Source of the DNA: Cyclobacterium sp. SYSU L10401
GTDB taxonomy: Bacteria > Bacteroidota > Bacteroidia > Cytophagales > Cyclobacteriaceae
Length of the DNA: 64,000 nucleotides
Direction of reading: 5' to 3'
Assembly: GCF_010993705.1 (NCBI RefSeq)
Contig: NZ_WOFO01000004.1
Span: forward strand, 248,001-312,000
Shown here: piece after piece, positions 16,157 to 24,245 of the stretch
Layout: the number at the start of each line of letters is the position of its first letter
Numbering within the stretch: position 1 is the first letter of the stretch
Made by a program: the position numbers and the translations under genes
The notes under the pieces: generated by a model
The model's input: only the letters and a program-made list of their open reading frames with translations
The model's database searches: none
What the model was told of the DNA's origin: nothing

Positions 16157-17423
16157 TTCCGCCTATGGCTTTCAGTTTCTCGGTCATGCGGTTATAGCCC
16201 CGCTCGATCTGCCAGGCATCTCTGATAATGGTTTCGCCAGTTGCTACAAATCCGGCAATCAGAAGCGCGGCACCGGCTCGTAAGTCGGAGGCACGAACTT
16301 CCGCTCCCTTCAGGGCATTGCCTCCGTGAATGATCAGCATGTTGCCCTTGGTCTCATAGGCCACGCCCATTTTTTCAAGTTCCTCAGCATAGGCATACCT
16401 TCCCGGAAAGCGCAGGTCAATAATACGGGTTTCTCCCTGTGCCATGGCCCCGTACAAAGCCAGGATAGGCTGCATGTCTGAGTTGATACCGGGATAGGGG
16501 CCGGTGCTTATTTCCAAAGGAAAGGGTGTGCCCCCGCGGACCACCAGTGCCTCCTCGTTGCTGTAAAATTGTGCGCCGCTTTCCCTGAGGAAAACCAGGG
16601 GTACCTCCAGGTCCTTAAAAGGAAAATCACGAATGGTCAGGTCCCCCCCGGTAACGGTGGCGGCCACCAACCAGGTAAGGGCTTCCATATTGTCCGGCAA
16701 TACCCTATAATTGACACCATTTAATTTCTCCACGCCACGGATCTCAATTTTCTCCTGCCCATAAACGGTAATACCCGCACCCATCTGCCGAAGCATGCGG
16801 ATCAGATCCAGGATTTCCGGTCTCACATGTGGATTCCATACGGTGGTAGTGCCTTCCGCCAGGGACCCGCAGATAATGGCATTTTCAGTGGCTCCCGTAG
16901 AGCGAAGGCTCAGGTGTATGTCATTGCCCTTTAATCGTTTGTTGGTTCGGGCATACAGAAAGGTGTCGTCTTCCCATACTTCAGCTCCCAATGACTCAAA
17001 AACCAACACGTGCAGGTCGTATTTCCGCTCTCCCAGTTTACAGCCTCCGGGCAAGGGAACGGCCCCCTCTCCATATTTGGCCAGTAAGGCTCCCAGGATA
17101 AGCAGGGTATTGCGTATGGATCGTTCCTGCCAGTCCAGTTTGGTAGCCAGAGCTTTGTCTTGAGAAATCTGGATTTCATCCCTGCTGACGGTACAGGTTT
17201 TCCCCAGCACCCGAAGCATTTCCACATGAATAACCGCATCTCTCAATTGCTCAGGGTAATTGGTCAATTGCACTTTTTCATCGGTCAGAATGGAGGCGGC
17301 CAGCAAACGCAGGGCGCTATTCTTGGCACCACTTACGGTAACCTCCCCTTCCAGGCGGGAGGGATGAACCCGGTAGACCAATTCCTTTTCCCGGGCAATG
17401 CTTTGTTGAATAGACATGTTCAT
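16143..17423 (-). CDS. murA: MurA-like UDP-GlcNAc 1-carboxyvinyltransferase
   Basis: Transfers enolpyruvate from PEP to the 3-OH of UDP-GlcNAc, the step before MurB. The 426-residue protein keeps the catalytic set: Lys34-Asn35 in SGAKNSALR, Arg104 in IRNTLLILG, Cys128 in LPGGCKLGE, an Asp in NSDMQPI, Arg in PGRYAYAEE, and Asp-Leu-Arg in ASDLRAGAA. The usual PTDMQ segment reads NSDMQ and the Cys loop reads ERKYDLH instead of ARPVDLH, so it is a divergent but probably active member. Divergence plus location between Wzx/acetyltransferase and cysQ suggests a second, polysaccharide-dedicated MurA. Confidence 0.83.
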   Translation of the reverse strand: MNMSIQQSIAREKELVYRVHPSRLEGEVTVSGAKNSALRLLAASILTDEKVQLTNYPEQLRDAVIHVEMLRVLGKTCTVSRDEIQISQDKALATKLDWQERSIRNTLLILGALLAKYGEGAVPLPGGCKLGERKYDLHVLVFESLGAEVWEDDTFLYARTNKRLKGNDIHLSLRSTGATENAIICGSLAEGTTTVWNPHVRPEILDLIRMLRQMGAGITVYGQEKIEIRGVEKLNGVNYRVLPDNMEALTWLVAATVTGGDLTIRDFPFKDLEVPLVFLRESGAQFYSNEEALVVRGGTPFPLEISTGPYPGINSDMQPILALYGAMAQGETRIIDLRFPGRYAYAEELEKMGVAYETKGNMLIIHGGNALKGAEVRASDLRAGAALLIAGFVATGETIIRDAWQIERGYNRMTEKLKAIGGNVRF

Positions 17424-17465
17424 TAGCTGTTAGAAGTTGTAATCCGTGGTTAAAAAGGGACTGGT

Positions 17466-18224
17466 TCAGGCTTCGCAGATAAACCAGGGGTTCAGTAGGT
17501 TTTCCTTGTTATAAATTAAAGGGCTGTCTTCATCGGTTTTCTTTACCGTATAACCCAGGGCCAGCAATACGCCGTGTGCAGCCGCCGTATCCCATTCCAT
17601 GGTGGGTGCAAAACGCGGATAGAGCTGGGCCTTGCCCTCGGCCAGCAGCATGAATTTCAGGGAAGACCCCATGCTGATGACTTCCGCACCCGGGTAGCGA
17701 TCGATCACTTCCTGCGTCTCGGGACTCAGGTGGGAACGGCTGGCCACAATGGCCCGCACGGTTTTGTCTTCCGGCTGCTTCAGCGGCAGGGGGGCTTCCT
17801 GCCCTTCCTGCTTCCAGGCTCCTTCTTCGGCATTTCCCCAGTACATGATATCCAGCACCGGGGCATACACCACGCCCATCACGGGCGTATCCCGGTGGAT
17901 CAGGGCGATGTTGACGGTAAATTCTCCGTTCTTTTTGATAAATTCCTTGGTACCGTCCAGGGGGTCCACCATCCAGAAGTAGTCCCAGTCTTTGCGCTCG
18001 GCATAGGGAATGTCCTTGCCCTCCTCGGAAAGGACCGGGTAGGCGGTTTCCTTCAGGTAGGCCATGATCACTTCATGGGCGGCCTTATCGGCCAGTGTCA
18101 ACGGGGAATCATCACTTTTCATCTCTACCCCAAAGTCAGCAGAATGGTAAATCTTGAGGATTTCCCCACCTGCTGCCTTGGCGGCCTCGATGGCAAGGAT
18201 AGTTAATTTTGGTATGTCGATCAT
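17466..18224 (-). CDS. cysQ: 3'(2'),5'-bisphosphate nucleotidase CysQ
   Basis: Magnesium-dependent phosphatase of the inositol monophosphatase superfamily that turns PAP, the by-product of sulfotransferases, into AMP and phosphate. The 252-residue protein has SEEGKD (about 60), the metal-binding DPLDGTKEF (about 88-96), and WDTAAAHGVLLALG near residue 210. Located 42 bases upstream of murA and downstream of cysN on the same strand. Next to two sulfotransferase genes its job is probably to remove inhibitory PAP. Confidence 0.92.
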   Translation of the reverse strand: MIDIPKLTILAIEAAKAAGGEILKIYHSADFGVEMKSDDSPLTLADKAAHEVIMAYLKETAYPVLSEEGKDIPYAERKDWDYFWMVDPLDGTKEFIKKNGEFTVNIALIHRDTPVMGVVYAPVLDIMYWGNAEEGAWKQEGQEAPLPLKQPEDKTVRAIVASRSHLSPETQEVIDRYPGAEVISMGSSLKFMLLAEGKAQLYPRFAPTMEWDTAAAHGVLLALGYTVKKTDEDSPLIYNKENLLNPWFICEA

Positions 18225-18533
18225 ATATTTCTAGTCTATGTATTCAATAAAGAGACTGAGTGAGAGACGAAGGGACTACTGAGAGATTAAGGGACTAAGA
18301 GACTGGGGGACGAAGGGACTGAGAGACTAAGGGACATCTTTAGTCTTCCTCTCTCTCGGTCACTCCGTATCCCCTTCTCTAAGTCTCCAAGTCTCAATCT
18401 CTCTAAGTCACTCCGTCCCTAAGCCTCTAATTCTCTCCCTCTCTTCGTCTCTAAGTCTTCCACTCCCCTCGACTCCGCTGCCTTCGACAGGCTCAGGCAC
18501 CTCTGGGACCGAAAACGATAGGTCACTCGCTCA
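18225..18533. other. cysQ-cysN gap filled by purine-then-pyrimidine phrase block
   Basis: No gene. From 18251 to 18334 the + strand is made of GAGACTGAG / GAAGGGACT phrases. From 18346 to 18469 it is made of the complementary type (TCTCTAAGTC, CACTCCGTCC). The two halves could pair as a long imperfect hairpin. Followed at 18481-18497 by CCTTCGACAGGCTCAGG, a small palindrome of the common TTCGAC/CTCAGG type. Confidence 0.7.
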
Positions 18534-19793
18534 TTAAATCACCATCCCTGCAGCGACGGTTTCGTTGGTATTGGGGTCGATGAGGATGATGGAACCGGTC
18601 TGGCGGTTGCGGCGGTAGGCATCCATAAACAAGGGCTGGGCAGTGCGCAGGCTTATCCGGGCAATGTCATTCATACCAATTTCATGTACCCCTTCTTCCC
18701 GGTGAAGGGTATTGACATCCACCCGGTACAGGATATCCTTTACCATGGCCTGACACTCTTTGGTGGTATGCTTGACCAGCAATTTGGTCCGTCCTGCCAG
18801 TTTTTGCTGGCTCATCCAGCAAACCATGACATCCAAATCCTGCGCCACTGTCGGGACATTATTGGGCCGCACCAGCATGTCTCCCCTGCTGATGTCCAGT
18901 TCATCCTCCAGGGTCATGGTCACTGACATGGGAGAAAAAGCCTCACTTATGGCTTGCCCGTTCAGTTCTATGCTTTTGATTTTGGAGGTAAAGCCGGTAG
19001 GCAATACCTTCACATCGTCCCCGGGTTTAAAAATCCCCCCTTCAATCCTGCCGGCATAACCCCTGAAATCCTGGTGTTCGTGGGTATGGGGGCGGATTAC
19101 CATCTGCACGGGAAAACGGCAATCGATATGGTTCAGGTCGGAAGCGATATGCACATTTTCCAGCAGGTACAAAAGGGTGGGACCTTCGTACCAGTCCATG
19201 TTCTTAGACCGGTCCACCACATTGTCTCCCTTCAAAGCGGAAATAGGTACAAAATGAACGTCTTTGATTTCCATTTTGCTGGCAAAGTCCTTGTAGTCTT
19301 TGATGATCTTTTCGAAGACCGCTTCGTCATAATCCACCAGGTCCATCTTATTGACACAGACGATCACATGAGGGATTTTCAGCAGGGAAGCTATAAAGGA
19401 ATGCCTGTAGGTTTGTTCCAGCAAGCCCTTTCTCGCATCAATCAGGATAATGGCCAGGTTGGCGGTGGAAGCTCCGGTAACCATGTTTCGGGTATATTGG
19501 ATGTGCCCCGGGGTATCGGCAATGATAAATTTACGTTTGGGTGTCGCAAAATAGCGGTAAGCCACATCGATGGTAATGCCTTGCTCCCTTTCCGACTTGA
19601 GGCCGTCGGTCAACAAAGAAAGGTCCACATAGTCAAAGCCTTTTTTCTCACTGGAGGTTTTTACTGCGGCGATCTGATCTTCAAAAATAGATTTGGAATC
19701 AAATAAAAGCCTGCCGATCAGGGTACTTTTCCCATCATCCACCGATCCGGCAGTTGTAAATCGTAGGAGTTGATTGGTTTCTTGTATGCTCAT
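18534..19793 (-). CDS. cysN: Sulfate adenylyltransferase subunit 1 (GTPase CysN)
   Basis: GTPase subunit of ATP sulfurylase; with CysD it makes APS from sulfate and ATP. The 419-residue protein shows the EF-Tu-like GTPase motifs: GSVDDGKSTLIGR (about 16-28), EREQGITIDVAYRYF, DTPGHIQYTRNM (about 93) and NKMDLVDY (about 148). Beta-barrel domains 2 and 3 follow. It lacks a fused CysC domain, which is encoded separately. In Bacteroidota CysN is usually about this length. Separated from cysD by a 600-bp repeat-rich gap although both are on the same strand. Confidence 0.95.
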   Translation of the reverse strand: MSIQETNQLLRFTTAGSVDDGKSTLIGRLLFDSKSIFEDQIAAVKTSSEKKGFDYVDLSLLTDGLKSEREQGITIDVAYRYFATPKRKFIIADTPGHIQYTRNMVTGASTANLAIILIDARKGLLEQTYRHSFIASLLKIPHVIVCVNKMDLVDYDEAVFEKIIKDYKDFASKMEIKDVHFVPISALKGDNVVDRSKNMDWYEGPTLLYLLENVHIASDLNHIDCRFPVQMVIRPHTHEHQDFRGYAGRIEGGIFKPGDDVKVLPTGFTSKIKSIELNGQAISEAFSPMSVTMTLEDELDISRGDMLVRPNNVPTVAQDLDVMVCWMSQQKLAGRTKLLVKHTTKECQAMVKDILYRVDVNTLHREEGVHEIGMNDIARISLRTAQPLFMDAYRRNRQTGSIILIDPNTNETVAAGMVI

Positions 19794-20081
19794 GCTTTTT
19801 ATTTTATTTCTTATTTCAGTCTCGTATTTTTTTAGTCACAAAGGACTCAAAGAACCACAGAGGACACAAAGGTTAAGGGTCGCTGAATGGCCTGATCAGC
19901 CGTGCTGTCTGGCAGTACGCCATAACCATGGCTTTAACCCTGTTTGTTAAGGGTTAAAGTGATTGGTAACTGGCCAGGTTGTTCAACCGGGCTGTCTGGC
20001 AGTTGGGCTGGCGATGAGATCAACTCTTGTAGTTAAGGGTTAATCAATCGTACCAATGCACCATCAAATCATCACAACATG

Positions 20082-20120
20082 CCTTCGGCTCCGCTCCCTT
20101 CGACTCCGCTCAGGGACCGG
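20082..20120. repeat. 39-base CTTCGACTCCGCTC repeat, copy 1
   Basis: Reads CCTTCGGCTCCGCTC then CCTTCGACTCCGCTCAGGG then ACCGG. Copy 2 at 20330-20368 has the A/G variants swapped between the two halves. Related to the CCTTCGACAGGCTCAGG palindrome at 18481. Confidence 0.7.
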
Positions 20121-20210
20121 TAAGGAAATTTTTCTCTTCTCTTCGTCCCTATGTCTCTCAGTCCCTGAGTCCCCCCCTCTCTAAGTACCTCGTAGAATAC
20201 CATCAGTAAA

Positions 20211-20271
20211 CGAATGACGGATTCGTAATCCGACAGACTGCCGCGGGTGCCCGAGCAATTACGATCATTCG
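20211..20271. repeat. Nested palindrome in cysN-cysD gap
   Basis: Outer arms CGAATGA (20211-20217) and TCATTCG (20265-20271) enclose an inner hairpin CGGATT-CGT-AATCCG (20218-20232). The inner unit has the same design as the GGATT-x-AATCC hairpins of the array at 30546-30905. Confidence 0.65.
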
Positions 20272-20329
20272 ATTGGACTCCGTCTGCACCCTCGCAGTGA
20301 CGGCATCATCATCACATCATCAAATCATA

Positions 20330-20368
20330 CCTTCGACTCCGCTCCCTTCGGCTCCGCTCAGGGACCGG
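20330..20368. repeat. 39-base CTTCGACTCCGCTC repeat, copy 2
   Basis: Partner of 20082-20120, same orientation, located about 30 bases before the 3' end of cysD. Confidence 0.7.
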
Positions 20369-20393
20369 AGAAATCACATCATCACATCCTCTC

Positions 20394-21299
20394 CTAGAAA
20401 TACCCACTCTTCTTCCTGTCCTCCATGGCGGTTTCGCCTCTTTTGTCGTCTGCCCGGGTACCCCTTTCGGTGGTTCGAGTGGTAGCTACTTCGGCAATGA
20501 TTTTTTCCAGGTCATCGGCATCCGATTCCACCGCTCCCGTGATGGGCATATCCCCGCAGGTACGGTACCGCACGGTCATGGTCTTCACTTCTTCTTCGGG
20601 CTTCAACTGAATGAAATCCGATTTGGCCAGGATGACACCGTCCCTGACCACACATTCCCGCTGATGGGAAAAGTACAGGGAAGGCAAACCGATGTTTTGG
20701 TTTTGGATGTATTGCCAGACATCCATTTCTGTCCAGTTTGAAATGGGGAAAATCCTGAAATGCTCTCCCATGTGCTTTTTGCCGTTAAACAGGTTCCAAA
20801 GCTCAGGCCTTTGGTTTTTGGGATCCCACTGACCAAATTCATCGCGGTGGGAAAAGAAGCGCTCCTTGGCACGGGCTTTCTCTTCGTCCCTTCTTGCACC
20901 TCCCATGGCGGCATCAATTTTGAATTTTTCAAGGGTATCCAGTAGGGTCACCGTCTGCAGGGCATTGCGACTAGCATTGACACCGGTCTCCTCCCTCACC
21001 TTGCCTTCATTGATGCTCTGCTGTACCGAGCCAACGATCAGTTGGACGCCCAGGTCATTTACCAGCTGGTCCCTGAAAGCGATGGTCTCGGGAAAGTTAT
21101 GTCCCGTATCGATATGGATCAGGGGAAAGGGGATGCGGGAAGGATAAAACGCCTTTTTGGACAGGTGAGCCAGTACGATACTGTCCTTGCCACCTGAAAA
21201 CAAAAGGGCAGGTTTCTCAAATTGGGAGACCACCTCCCGGATAACAAAAATCGCTTCTGCTTCCAGTTCCTCCAGGTGGGATAAATAGTATTGTGCCAT
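20394..21299 (-). CDS. cysD: Sulfate adenylyltransferase subunit 2 (CysD)
   Basis: Catalytic ATP-pyrophosphatase subunit of ATP sulfurylase. The 301-residue protein has the PP-loop FSGGKDSIVLAHL (about 33-46), HIDTGHNFPET, and the C-terminal EVATTRTTERGTRADD region characteristic of CysD. cysC lies 2 bases upstream, so the two are cotranscribed. Together with cysN and cysC it gives PAPS. No APS/PAPS reductase or sulfite reductase gene is nearby, pointing to sulfation rather than cysteine synthesis. Confidence 0.96.
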   Translation of the reverse strand: MAQYYLSHLEELEAEAIFVIREVVSQFEKPALLFSGGKDSIVLAHLSKKAFYPSRIPFPLIHIDTGHNFPETIAFRDQLVNDLGVQLIVGSVQQSINEGKVREETGVNASRNALQTVTLLDTLEKFKIDAAMGGARRDEEKARAKERFFSHRDEFGQWDPKNQRPELWNLFNGKKHMGEHFRIFPISNWTEMDVWQYIQNQNIGLPSLYFSHQRECVVRDGVILAKSDFIQLKPEEEVKTMTVRYRTCGDMPITGAVESDADDLEKIIAEVATTRTTERGTRADDKRGETAMEDRKKSGYF

Positions 21300-21301
21300 A
21301 A

Positions 21302-21895
21302 TTATATTTTAATTTTTTTATCTAATGCTTCCATCAATTGTTCTACTGCCTTCTCAGCGGTGACTTCTGCCGTTTTGATCACTAAAAAAGGAGATTCAGG
21401 AGCTTCATAGGGGGAATCGATGCCTGTAAAATCCTTGATCAGACCTTGCCGGGCCTTTTGATACAGGCCTTTTACATCTCTTTCCTCACAGATTTTCAGC
21501 GGACAGTCCACATGGATTTCCAGAAACTGATCTTCACCCACCAACTCCCGGATCATTTCCCTGTCAGAAATATAGGGGGAAATAAATGCCGATAATACGA
21601 TCAGGCCGGCATCCATCATCAGCTGACTCACGGCAGCGATTCTGCGTATGTTTTCTACCCGGTCAACCTTGCTGAAGCCCAGGTCTTTGTTCAGCCCCGT
21701 ACGGATATTGTCTCCATCCAGCAGGTACGTATGGTATCCCAGGCGGTGCAGGGCCTGCTCTGTGGCATTGGCCAGGGTGGACTTGCCCGAGCCGGACAGG
21801 CCGGTAAACCAGATCAGCCTGGCCTGCTGCCCCAGGGCCTGCTGCCGGAGCTCCCGGGTGACTTTAAATTCGGATGGGTGTATGTTTTCCTGCAT
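21302..21895 (-). CDS. cysC: Adenylylsulfate kinase (CysC)
   Basis: Phosphorylates APS at the 3' position to give PAPS, the sulfate donor of sulfotransferases. The 197-residue protein has Walker A GLSGSGKSTLAN (about 32-43), LDGDNIRTGLNKDLGFS, and FISPYISDREMIR with the conserved Ser of the family. A stand-alone kinase, not fused to CysN. Positioned between the SLC13 permease gene (22 bases upstream) and cysD (2 bases downstream). Confidence 0.96.
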   Translation of the reverse strand: MQENIHPSEFKVTRELRQQALGQQARLIWFTGLSGSGKSTLANATEQALHRLGYHTYLLDGDNIRTGLNKDLGFSKVDRVENIRRIAAVSQLMMDAGLIVLSAFISPYISDREMIRELVGEDQFLEIHVDCPLKICEERDVKGLYQKARQGLIKDFTGIDSPYEAPESPFLVIKTAEVTAEKAVEQLMEALDKKIKI

Positions 21896-21917
21896 GCGAT
21901 TTTATACTGAATACGAC

Positions 21918-23699
21918 TTAAAGGTAATACCATTGAATAAACAAAAGCACCACGGTACTGTAAATCAGGGTAAGCGGAAAGCCGATTTTAAAGTAATCTT
22001 TAAACTTGTAATTTCCAGGCCCCATGACCATCAAATTGGTTTGATACCCTATAGGCGTCATGAAATCCCCGGACGCCCCAAAGGCTATGGCCACAAAGAA
22101 AGGGACCAATGGCTGCTCCAGCTGGTTACCAAGCTCCATGGCAATGGGAAACATGATGGAAACCGCTGCCGCATTGGTGATCAGACTGGTCAGCACCAGG
22201 GTCATGACAAACAACAGGACCAAAGCAAGCATTACCTCCGTACCATCACTGAGGTAAAGCAAGCCATTTACCAACTGATTGGCCGCTCCGGAATTGTTTA
22301 AAGCTACTCCCAGAGAAAGGGAACAGACCAGGATCAACAACAGGTCCAGGTCCACTGCCTTTCGTAAAGTCTGCAAATTTAACACTTTAAATATATAGAG
22401 GGTAAGGATTCCGGCAAAAGCTGCCATAAAAAGATCTACCCAGCCTATAATGCCGGTAAACAATATGGCCAATGCCAGCAGGGAGGGCAAGCGCTTGAAC
22501 AAGCCCTTGTCCTGACTGATTTCTCCCCTTAGGGTAATGATAATCAAATCTTTGAGGTACTCGTTCCGGTTATCTTCCTTACCGGTCAGCATCAGGAAAA
22601 GGTCACCTGCCTGCACCTTGGTCTCGCCTATGTTGCCTTTCAGTTGGGTACCATTTCGGTGAATGGAAATGATGGAGGCCTGGTACCGGTTGCGGAAATC
22701 GCTGTCCTTGATTTTTTCACCGATCAAAGCGGAGGAGGCCGGCACCACCGCTTCGGTCAATTGAAAAAAGCCATAATTGGAAACATAGCCATCTTCCGGA
22801 AGGCTGAGTCCGTTTTCCTCCTGAATCAATTGGAGTATGGCCTCCGAATTTCCGGTAAAAAAAAGCTTGTCTCCCTCCTGCAAAAGCTCATTGGGACCTA
22901 CCGGTGATATTTCCAGGCTTCCTCTCTTGATTTCCGCCAGAAAAATCTCCTTCAACTTTCTGAGTCCGGCTTCCTTGACGGTTTTGCCATGCATTTTGGA
23001 TCCCTGCGGCAGGTAGGTTTCTACCAGGTACTCATTCAGGTGATCGATGATTTCGCTTTTGTTTTCTTCCCGGGCAGGCAGCAGGTGGGCAGAAGCCAGG
23101 CTGAGGTAAATGATGCCAAAGAATGTGACCAGCAAGCCCAGGTAAAGGAAATCCTCAAAGCCCAGCAGGGGAAGCCCATACTGGCTGATCAGTCCGTTTA
23201 GTACCAGGTTGGTAGAGGTACCTACTACCGTGATCATACCTCCAAGGATAGTAGAAAAAGAAAGTGGGATCAAGAATTTTGAAGCCGGATAGTTATTGGT
23301 TTTGGTCCACTCTTTTACGTAGGGGATCATAAAGGCTACCACCGGTGTATTATTCAGCACGGCAGAGAGACTCCCTACCAGCAGCATCAGGCGCATGCGG
23401 AATACACCCGGCTTTAGTTTTTGGCTGAAAAGCCGGAAGAAAAAACCTGTTCCTATATTTTTCTGTATGCCGGCCGTGAGTCCGATCAACAAAAAAATCA
23501 CAATGATCTGTTTGTTGGCCAGGCCCATCAAAAATTCCTCGGGCCGGATGATTTGCAGGAGGAGCAACAAAAAAACCGCCCCCAAAAATGCAAAAGACGG
23601 TCTGAGCAGGTCTCTGTACAATACAAATACCAATCCTGCAACAATAAACAGGGTAATCAGGCTGGGGGAAAACATCAAAGGGTTAAAGAAATCAGGCAC
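21918..23699 (-). CDS. SLC13-family permease with two RCK_C domains, probably sulfate uptake
   Basis: Inner-membrane anion:sodium symporter-type protein of 593 residues. N-terminal block of membrane segments (1-200) with VLNNTPVVAFMIPYV, then a soluble middle part with two TrkA-C/RCK_C-like domains (about 215-380). A second membrane block (about 400-593) contains SLGVALNNSGAANQL and ASGDFMTPIGYQTNLMV. This layout matches sulfate permeases of the SLC13/DASS group. It heads the cysC-cysD-cysN run, which supports sulfate as substrate; that is inference from context. Confidence 0.85.
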   Translation of the reverse strand: MPDFFNPLMFSPSLITLFIVAGLVFVLYRDLLRPSFAFLGAVFLLLLLQIIRPEEFLMGLANKQIIVIFLLIGLTAGIQKNIGTGFFFRLFSQKLKPGVFRMRLMLLVGSLSAVLNNTPVVAFMIPYVKEWTKTNNYPASKFLIPLSFSTILGGMITVVGTSTNLVLNGLISQYGLPLLGFEDFLYLGLLVTFFGIIYLSLASAHLLPAREENKSEIIDHLNEYLVETYLPQGSKMHGKTVKEAGLRKLKEIFLAEIKRGSLEISPVGPNELLQEGDKLFFTGNSEAILQLIQEENGLSLPEDGYVSNYGFFQLTEAVVPASSALIGEKIKDSDFRNRYQASIISIHRNGTQLKGNIGETKVQAGDLFLMLTGKEDNRNEYLKDLIIITLRGEISQDKGLFKRLPSLLALAILFTGIIGWVDLFMAAFAGILTLYIFKVLNLQTLRKAVDLDLLLILVCSLSLGVALNNSGAANQLVNGLLYLSDGTEVMLALVLLFVMTLVLTSLITNAAAVSIMFPIAMELGNQLEQPLVPFFVAIAFGASGDFMTPIGYQTNLMVMGPGNYKFKDYFKIGFPLTLIYSTVVLLFIQWYYL

Positions 23700-23999
23700 A
23701 GCTTCGCCCGGTGAGTCCCATTATTAAAGGACCGGAGCATACAATTACACCATTCAAAAAAAAACCAAATGAACCCTTCACACGCTTCAAAGGGGCATTG
23801 GTTGAGTTAGGTTATGAAGGATATAAAGGCATCCAGAGGACCACCAGTGTAGGAGTAGCCCGGAGCGCCTTTCAGGTACAGGTTTATTGAAAGGCTAAAA
23901 GTAGTGGGGTAGTAATTTATTTCAAAATTTTAAGCAAAATTTAAATGATTAAAATTTGTATTTTCCAAATAAAATTTAGCTTAAAATCTGAATGTAAAT

Positions 24000-24050
24000 A
24001 TTTAAAATATATTTTTATGTATTTTATATCTTATTTTATGTATTTTAAAT
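24000..24050. promoter_or_regulatory. Operator-like repeat pair upstream of wza-like gene
   Basis: The 14-mer TTTTATGTATTTTA occurs twice (24013-24026 and 24034-24047), start-to-start 21 bp, i.e. two helical turns. An exact inverted pair, ATTTAAAATA (24000-24009) and TATTTTAAAT (24041-24050), brackets them. This could bind a dimeric regulator on one DNA face; AT-richness makes chance possible. Confidence 0.4.
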
Positions 24051-24148
24051 CCTGTTTGCTCTTGTTCTGTTGTCTATAAAGCAGGGAATTTGCAGCAGCC
24101 TTTAATGACTAGTCGGAAAACTGAACGATGGATTTTTATTTTTCCTTG

Positions 24149-24176
24149 TTTGAAAAGAATTAATCAATTTACTTTG
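24149..24176 (+). promoter_or_regulatory. Candidate promoter of the wza/wzc operon
   Basis: TTTG at 24149-24152 and TTACTTTG at 24169-24176, one base off the Bacteroidota -7 element TAnnTTTG, with a short 16-base spacer. About 70 bases upstream of the start codon. Confidence 0.3.
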
Positions 24177-24245
24177 ACCTGATTTTGAGCTTTTCAGATC
24201 GACTTTATAAATCCAATCAGCATTTCAAATTAACGAATCATTCTA

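Larger units (their letters stand above)
19794..20393. other. cysN-cysD gap with dispersed repeats and palindromes
   Basis: No gene seen. At 19834-19872 it holds an inverted-orientation relative of a phrase found inside repeat A (AGTCACAAAGGAC...GGACACAAAGG). Two GGCTGTCTGGCAG units lie at about 19904 and 19990, and TAAGGGTTAA phrases also occur. A 39-base repeat occurs twice (20082-20120 and 20330-20368). A nested palindrome lies at 20211-20271. The same GCTGGCAG and TAAGGGTTAAAGTG phrases border the toxin-antitoxin modules in 3583-3645. Confidence 0.65.
23700..24245. other. Divergent promoter region between sulfate permease and wza-like gene
   Basis: No gene seen. The right two-thirds is strongly AT-rich and should carry promoters for both operons. 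It contains the operator-like repeats at 24000-24050 and a candidate promoter at 24149-24176. Confidence 0.6.

Noticed and set aside
18954-19706. 250-codon + strand ORF opposite cysN
   Set aside because: Antisense shadow of cysN.
23700-24245. Riboswitch or small RNA upstream of the sulfate or wza genes
   Set aside because: No known riboswitch core was recognised; the region is mostly AT-rich with short repeats.
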